The notes under the pieces were generated by a model. It did not search any database. It was not told the DNA's origin and was given only the letters and a program-made list of their open reading frames with translations. Position numbers and translations under genes: made by a program. Below are positions 60,185 through 64,000 of a stretch of 64,000 nt of DNA, one piece after another. How positions within the stretch are numbered: the first letter of the stretch is position 1; the number at the start of each line of letters is the position of its first letter. The DNA is taken from contig CAWFFZ010000008.1 in the NCBI GenBank assembly GCA_963815295.1, positions 1,612,001 to 1,676,000 of the forward strand, written 5' to 3'. This DNA comes from JACDHG01 sp963815295. GTDB taxonomy: Bacteria; Actinomycetota; Actinomycetes; Propionibacteriales; Nocardioidaceae.

Positions 60185-61639
60185 TTACGTTGTCCGGCCA
60201 GAGCGGTATGCGGGTGCGACGCCGTTGATGGCATCGCCCATCCGGTGGATGCGGAGCGCATTCGTCGAGCCCGGGATGCCCGGGGGGGACCCCGCCACGA
60301 TCACGACGTTCTCACCCTCCTTGACCCGTCCGATGTCGAGCAGTGACCTGTCGACTTGCATGACCATCTCGTCGGTGTGGTCGACGCTCTCGCCGAGGAA
60401 CGTCTCGATCCCCCATGTCATCGCGAGCTGCGATCTCACCACCGACTCCGGTGTGAAGCAAAGCACAGGCACCTCCGACCGGTAGCGCGACAACCGGCGT
60501 GCGGTGTCGCCGGACTGGCTGAAGGCGACGAGGTATTTGGCGTCGATGCGTTCGGCCACCTCGGCGGCCGCCTTCGCGATGATGCCGCCGCGTGTCCGCG
60601 GCTCCCAGTTGATCGCTGCCATCCGAGCCAGGCCATGGTTCTCGGTTGACGCGATGATGCGGGCCATCGTCTCAACCGACTCGATCGGGTACTCTCCGAC
60701 GCTCGTCTCTCCCGACAGCATCACGGCATCGGCACCGTCGAGCACCGCATTCGCCACGTCGGACGCCTCCGCTCTGGTGGGGCGGGGGGCGTGGATCATC
60801 GACTCGAGCATCTGCGTCGCGACGACGACCGGCTTCGCATTGCGGCGGGCGACCTCGACCACCCGCTTCTGGAGGAAAGGCACGTCCTCGAGCGGCATCT
60901 CGACACCGAGATCCCCTCGGGCCACCATGACCCCGTCGAAGGCGCTGATGATCTCGTCGATGTGGTCGATCGCCTGCGGCTTCTCGATCTTCGCGATGAC
61001 CGGAAGCCAATGCTTCTCCTCGTCCATGATGCGGCGTACGTCGATCACGTCGTCAGCCGACCGCACGAACGACAGCGCAATCATGTCGGCGCGCAGGTTG
61101 AGTGCCCAGCGCAGGTCTTCGACGTCCTTGTCGCTCAACGCCGGGACGCTCACCAAGACGCCGGGCAGGTTGATGCCCTTGCCGTCACTGAGCCTGCCGC
61201 CCGCCTCGACTCTCGCCGTCACATCGGTGTCGGTCACAGCAGTGGCGATGAGGCGCACGTTGCCGTCGTCGATCAGAATCTCGTCACCGGGAGACACGTC
61301 GTCGGGCAAGCCGTCATAGGTCGTGCAACAGGAGTTCTGGTCACCGTCGACATCTCGGGTCGTGATCGTGAAGACGTCGCCACGCTGCAGCTGGATTGGC
61401 CCGCTACCGAACTTGCCGAGTCGGATCTTCGGTCCCTGCAGATCGACGAGGATGCCGACGGCCTGGCTGCTCTCGTCGGATGCCCGCCGCACCATCCGGT
61501 AGACGGCCTCGTGGTCGGCATACGTGCCGTGGCTGAGGTTGAGCCGGGCGACGTTCATCCCGGCGTCTACCAGCTCTCGGATCTTCTCCTGGGTGGACGT
61601 GGCAGGCCCGAGGGTGCACACGATCTTCGCTCTCCGCAC
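60185..61639 (-). CDS. pyk: Pyruvate kinase
   Basis: A 484-residue enzyme converting phosphoenolpyruvate and ADP to pyruvate and ATP. 'MRRAKIVCTLGPATSTQEKI' and 'GMNVARLNLSHGTYADHEAV' open it. The active-site helix is 'VIAKIEKPQAIDHIDEII' (Lys, Glu) and 'MVARGDLGVEMPLEDVPFLQ'; 'KPVVVATQMLESMI' follows. The C-domain has 'AFSQSGDTARRLSRYRSEVP', an allosteric phosphate site. GTG start. Near pdtaR, as in M. tuberculosis. Confidence 0.95.
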   Translation of the reverse strand: MRRAKIVCTLGPATSTQEKIRELVDAGMNVARLNLSHGTYADHEAVYRMVRRASDESSQAVGILVDLQGPKIRLGKFGSGPIQLQRGDVFTITTRDVDGDQNSCCTTYDGLPDDVSPGDEILIDDGNVRLIATAVTDTDVTARVEAGGRLSDGKGINLPGVLVSVPALSDKDVEDLRWALNLRADMIALSFVRSADDVIDVRRIMDEEKHWLPVIAKIEKPQAIDHIDEIISAFDGVMVARGDLGVEMPLEDVPFLQKRVVEVARRNAKPVVVATQMLESMIHAPRPTRAEASDVANAVLDGADAVMLSGETSVGEYPIESVETMARIIASTENHGLARMAAINWEPRTRGGIIAKAAAEVAERIDAKYLVAFSQSGDTARRLSRYRSEVPVLCFTPESVVRSQLAMTWGIETFLGESVDHTDEMVMQVDRSLLDIGRVKEGENVVIVAGSPPGIPGSTNALRIHRMGDAINGVAPAYRSGRTT

Positions 61640-61707
61640 GTGACGAGCCTACTCAGCAGCGGCGGTCGTGGCGGGACCGTCCACGCCCTGGCCACCCCTG
61701 GCAACCG

Positions 61708-62346
61708 TCACTTGATGAACGTGAACAGACGCGTCTCTAGGGCGAGGGGTTGCGAGTCGCCGATGAAGCGGTGAGCGCCGACGGAGAACACCGCATGCTC
61801 GGGGGCGAAGAAGTCCTCCTCGTCGAACCCGCTGCCCTCGAACCACTCGCGAATCCGCGGAGTCAGGTCGGGGGCCCGACGGTGCCTGGTCCAGACGACC
61901 AGCGCCCTGTCGTTGCAGAATTGGGGAAGGGCGGCGATGGTCCCGTGGACGTCGTCGTCAGTGATGTTGCCGAAGATCCCGCAGAGCAGGACGAGATCGG
62001 CTGGCACGGCCCCGACGTAACCGCTGCTGATCCCGGCATCAGTCAACCGGACCTCGATCCTGGGGAGGCCGAGACGCGCGACGTGCGCGCTCGCCCGTGC
62101 CGCATTCCTCGTGTCTGCCTCCAAGAGAGTGGCGGTTACGCGGTCTGCGTCTCGTCTGCCTTCGAGTACTTCGAGAAGGTCGCGGCCATCGCCCGCACAC
62201 GAACTCAAGATGGTCACCGGGTGAGGCGCCGTCTCCTCGAGCCATGTCTCGATGTGGCGCTGTATCGTCCGAAGGCGCTCTGAGAGCAGCGACTCAGGGT
62301 CCGCGTAATCCCGATGCCAGGCATCCCAGTCAGTCTTCGAGCTCAT
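61708..62346 (-). CDS. SAM-dependent methyltransferase-like protein
   Basis: A 212-residue Rossmann-fold protein. 'PHPVTILSSCAGDGRDLLEV' replaces the usual glycine motif, and 'VTATLLEADTRNAARASAHV' holds the acidic strand that binds the ribose. 'ADLVLLCGIFGNITDDDVHG' is characteristic of this small actinobacterial group (class I methyltransferase). No substrate is known. It lies between pyk and gltD, all on the same strand. Confidence 0.78.
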   Translation of the reverse strand: MSSKTDWDAWHRDYADPESLLSERLRTIQRHIETWLEETAPHPVTILSSCAGDGRDLLEVLEGRRDADRVTATLLEADTRNAARASAHVARLGLPRIEVRLTDAGISSGYVGAVPADLVLLCGIFGNITDDDVHGTIAALPQFCNDRALVVWTRHRRAPDLTPRIREWFEGSGFDEEDFFAPEHAVFSVGAHRFIGDSQPLALETRLFTFIK

Positions 62347-62382
62347 GCCGCCAATCTGACACAAGGCACCTCAGCCGAATGG

Positions 62383-63861
62383 CTAGACGGCGAGGGGGCG
62401 AGCGGTGGACGGGATCGGGGCGGGCAGCGTGGTGGACCCGGTGAGGTACGTGTCGACTGCGGCGGCCGTCGACCTGCCCTCGGCGATCGCCCACACGATC
62501 AGCGATTGCCCGCGGCCGGCGTCACCGGTCACGAAGACGCCCGGCTCGGACGTCATGTAGCCGCGGTCGCGCGCGACGTTCCCCCGTTCGTCGATCGCCA
62601 GGTCGAGCTGGGCAACCACGGTGTCACGCTCCGGGCCGGTGAAGCCCATCGCCAGCAGCACCAGCTGGGCGGGGATCTCCCGCTCGCTGCCGTCGACAGG
62701 CTGGAAACGACCCTCGACCATCTCCACCTCACTCAGCCGCAACGACTGCACCTGACCGGAGGCGTCGGCCACGAACTCGGTGGTCGACACGGCGTACACA
62801 CGTTCACCACCCTCCTCGTGCGCCGCCGACACTCGGTAGATCATCGGGTACGTCGGCCACGGGTGCGCCTCCGCCCGTTCGTCGCCGGGGCGGGCCATGA
62901 TCTCGAGCTGGGTCACCGAAGTAGCACCTTGGCGGTGGGCCGTGCCGACGCAGTCGGCGCCGGTGTCACCACCGCCGATGACGACGACGTGCTTCCCGGC
63001 AGCCGTGATCTGGTCGGCGACCTCGATGCCGTGGGCAGCCCGGTTGGCCTGCGGGAGATACTCCATCGCCTGATGGATGCCCCTGTGCTCGCGCCCCGAC
63101 ACCGGCAGCTCACGCGCAACGGTCGCGCCGGTCGCCAGCACCATGGCGTCGAAACGCTCGAGCAGCTCCGGCCCGGTGACGTCGACGCCGACATGCACAC
63201 CCGTGCGGAAGACCGTGCCTTCGCGGCGCATCTGGTCGAGCCTGCGGTCGACCTGCCGCTTCTCCATCTTGAACTCCGGGATGCCGTAGCGCAGCAGCCC
63301 TCCCGCCTTGTCTTCACGTTCGTAGACCGCGACGGTGTGGCCGGCCCGGGTCAGCTGTTGGGCGGCCGCCAACCCCGCAGGACCCGACCCGATCACCGCC
63401 ACTGTCTTGCCGGTGAGCCAGTCGATGGGCTGCGGGTGGATGAGCCGTTCGTCCCAGGCCTTGTCGACAATGGCGACCTCGACGTTCTTGATCGTCACCG
63501 GCCCACCCGACGACTCGGCGTTGATTGCGAGCACGCAGGACGTCTCACACGGTGCCGGGCACAGCCTGCCGGTGAACTCGGGGAAGTTGTTCGTGGCGTG
63601 CAGCCGCTCGATCGCACCCTCCCAGTCGTCGCGGTAGACGAGGTCGTTCCACTCCGGGATCAAGTTGCCGAGCGGGCAACCCTCGTGACAGAACGGAATG
63701 CCGCAGTCCATGCACCGGCCCGCCTGCTTGCTGATGATCGGCAACAAGGTACGGCCCACCTCGTCGGGGTAGACCTCGTTCCAGTCCTGCACGCGCTCAG
63801 CTACCGGCCGCCGCACAGGCAACTCGCGCGGCGTCGTCAGAAAGCCCCGGGGATCAGCCAT
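62383..63861 (-). CDS. gltD: Glutamate synthase small subunit
   Basis: A 492-residue NADPH-dependent glutamate synthase beta subunit. The N-terminal iron-sulfur ligands are 'CMDCGIPFCHEGCPLGN' and 'RLCPAPCETSCVLA'. The FAD loop is 'VAVIGSGPAGLAAAQQL', the NADPH loop 'VVVIGGGDTGADCVGTAHRQ', and the end 'VFVTGDAGRGQSLIVWAIAE'. It feeds electrons to GltB for making two glutamates from glutamine and 2-oxoglutarate. Its ATG overlaps the gltB stop by 8 bases (ATGGCTGA). Confidence 0.95.
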   Translation of the reverse strand: MADPRGFLTTPRELPVRRPVAERVQDWNEVYPDEVGRTLLPIISKQAGRCMDCGIPFCHEGCPLGNLIPEWNDLVYRDDWEGAIERLHATNNFPEFTGRLCPAPCETSCVLAINAESSGGPVTIKNVEVAIVDKAWDERLIHPQPIDWLTGKTVAVIGSGPAGLAAAQQLTRAGHTVAVYEREDKAGGLLRYGIPEFKMEKRQVDRRLDQMRREGTVFRTGVHVGVDVTGPELLERFDAMVLATGATVARELPVSGREHRGIHQAMEYLPQANRAAHGIEVADQITAAGKHVVVIGGGDTGADCVGTAHRQGATSVTQLEIMARPGDERAEAHPWPTYPMIYRVSAAHEEGGERVYAVSTTEFVADASGQVQSLRLSEVEMVEGRFQPVDGSEREIPAQLVLLAMGFTGPERDTVVAQLDLAIDERGNVARDRGYMTSEPGVFVTGDAGRGQSLIVWAIAEGRSTAAAVDTYLTGSTTLPAPIPSTARPLAV

Positions 63862-64000
63862 GGAGAGCCCCCATCATCGCTGCGGTCGTGTCGTCCTCGT
63901 TGAGGCCGTCGCGCTCCGCCGCCGCCTTGGCCTCGAGCACCCGGCGATAGTCGCGCGGCATCACTTCGATGAACCGCCGGCGCGCAGACGCCCATTCGAG
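63854..64000 (-). CDS. gltB: Glutamate synthase large subunit, C-terminal end only
   Basis: The last 48 codons before the window edge. They read 'RRRFIEVMPRDYRRVLEAKA' and end in an acidic, Ala/Met-rich tail ('DDTTAAMMGALHG'), the usual end of actinobacterial GltB. The stop is inside gltD's first codons, so translation is coupled. The rest of the gene lies beyond the window. Confidence 0.88.
   Translation of the reverse strand, partial: LEWASARRRFIEVMPRDYRRVLEAKAAAERDGLNEDDTTAAMMGALHG

Overview
The window is high-GC bacterial DNA with frequent GTG starts, dense genes and many ATGA/GTGA overlaps between neighbours. The gene set is that of an actinobacterium: LprG/P55, an HrdB-type primary sigma factor beside a topoisomerase IV ParE and a DUF7455 protein, a 13E12-type HNH protein, DUF4192, an F420-dependent oxidoreductase, and an ANTAR regulator near pyruvate kinase, PolA, RpsA and CoaE. 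The order pyk / pdtaR / polA / rpsA / coaE recalls the Mycobacterium tuberculosis pykA-pdtaR-polA-rpsA-coaE block, and rpoD/parE recalls Streptomyces hrdB/parE. Nocardioidaceae or another Propionibacteriales family is my best guess from gene content only.

Layout. 1-2348: end of lprG and its P55-like exporter. 2476-7625 (-): ABC importer, flavin monooxygenase and aldo/keto reductase operon, preceded by a palindromic operator candidate. 7834-10979: carbonic anhydrase, P-loop kinase-like protein, broken 13E12 gene, small membrane protein. 11050-18574: parE, DUF7455, DUF456, a MEDS/HATPase switch protein, a 41-residue poly-Gly membrane peptide, a Tat-exported glycosidase and rpoD. 18664-24565: MocR regulator with a divergent PNPOx-like protein, HhH-GPD protein, USP, GCS2 ligase, DUF4192. 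24663-30328: lipoprotein, dinB, the pxpABC 5-oxoprolinase operon, MFS exporter. 30405-38419: oligopeptidase B, second group 1/2 sigma factor, coaE, SGNH hydrolase, rpsA, APH-like kinase. 38447-45652: HxlR/MFS pair, flavin reductase, membrane-tethered sigma-like protein, F420 oxidoreductase, sirtuin, methyltransferase. 45677-52296: polA, thioesterase, SigE-type sigma with a Kelch-like membrane partner, GNAT, DUF554. 52317-57173 (-): livKHMGF. 57330-64000: pdtaR, tRNA-Leu(CAA), HTH-LAGLIDADG endonuclease-like gene, GH3 lipoprotein, pyk, methyltransferase, gltD and the end of gltB.

The most unusual locus is 58044-58926: a tRNA with anticodon CAA and a leucine-type D-arm but only a 5-nt variable loop, followed by a free-standing two-motif LAGLIDADG protein with an N-terminal HTH. 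A second theme is four genes interrupted by single-base frameshifts (the ABC binding protein, the 13E12 gene, coaE and a sigma-like gene). Because coaE is essential, sequence error is a serious explanation for at least some of them. No CRISPR array, insertion sequence or prophage was seen.
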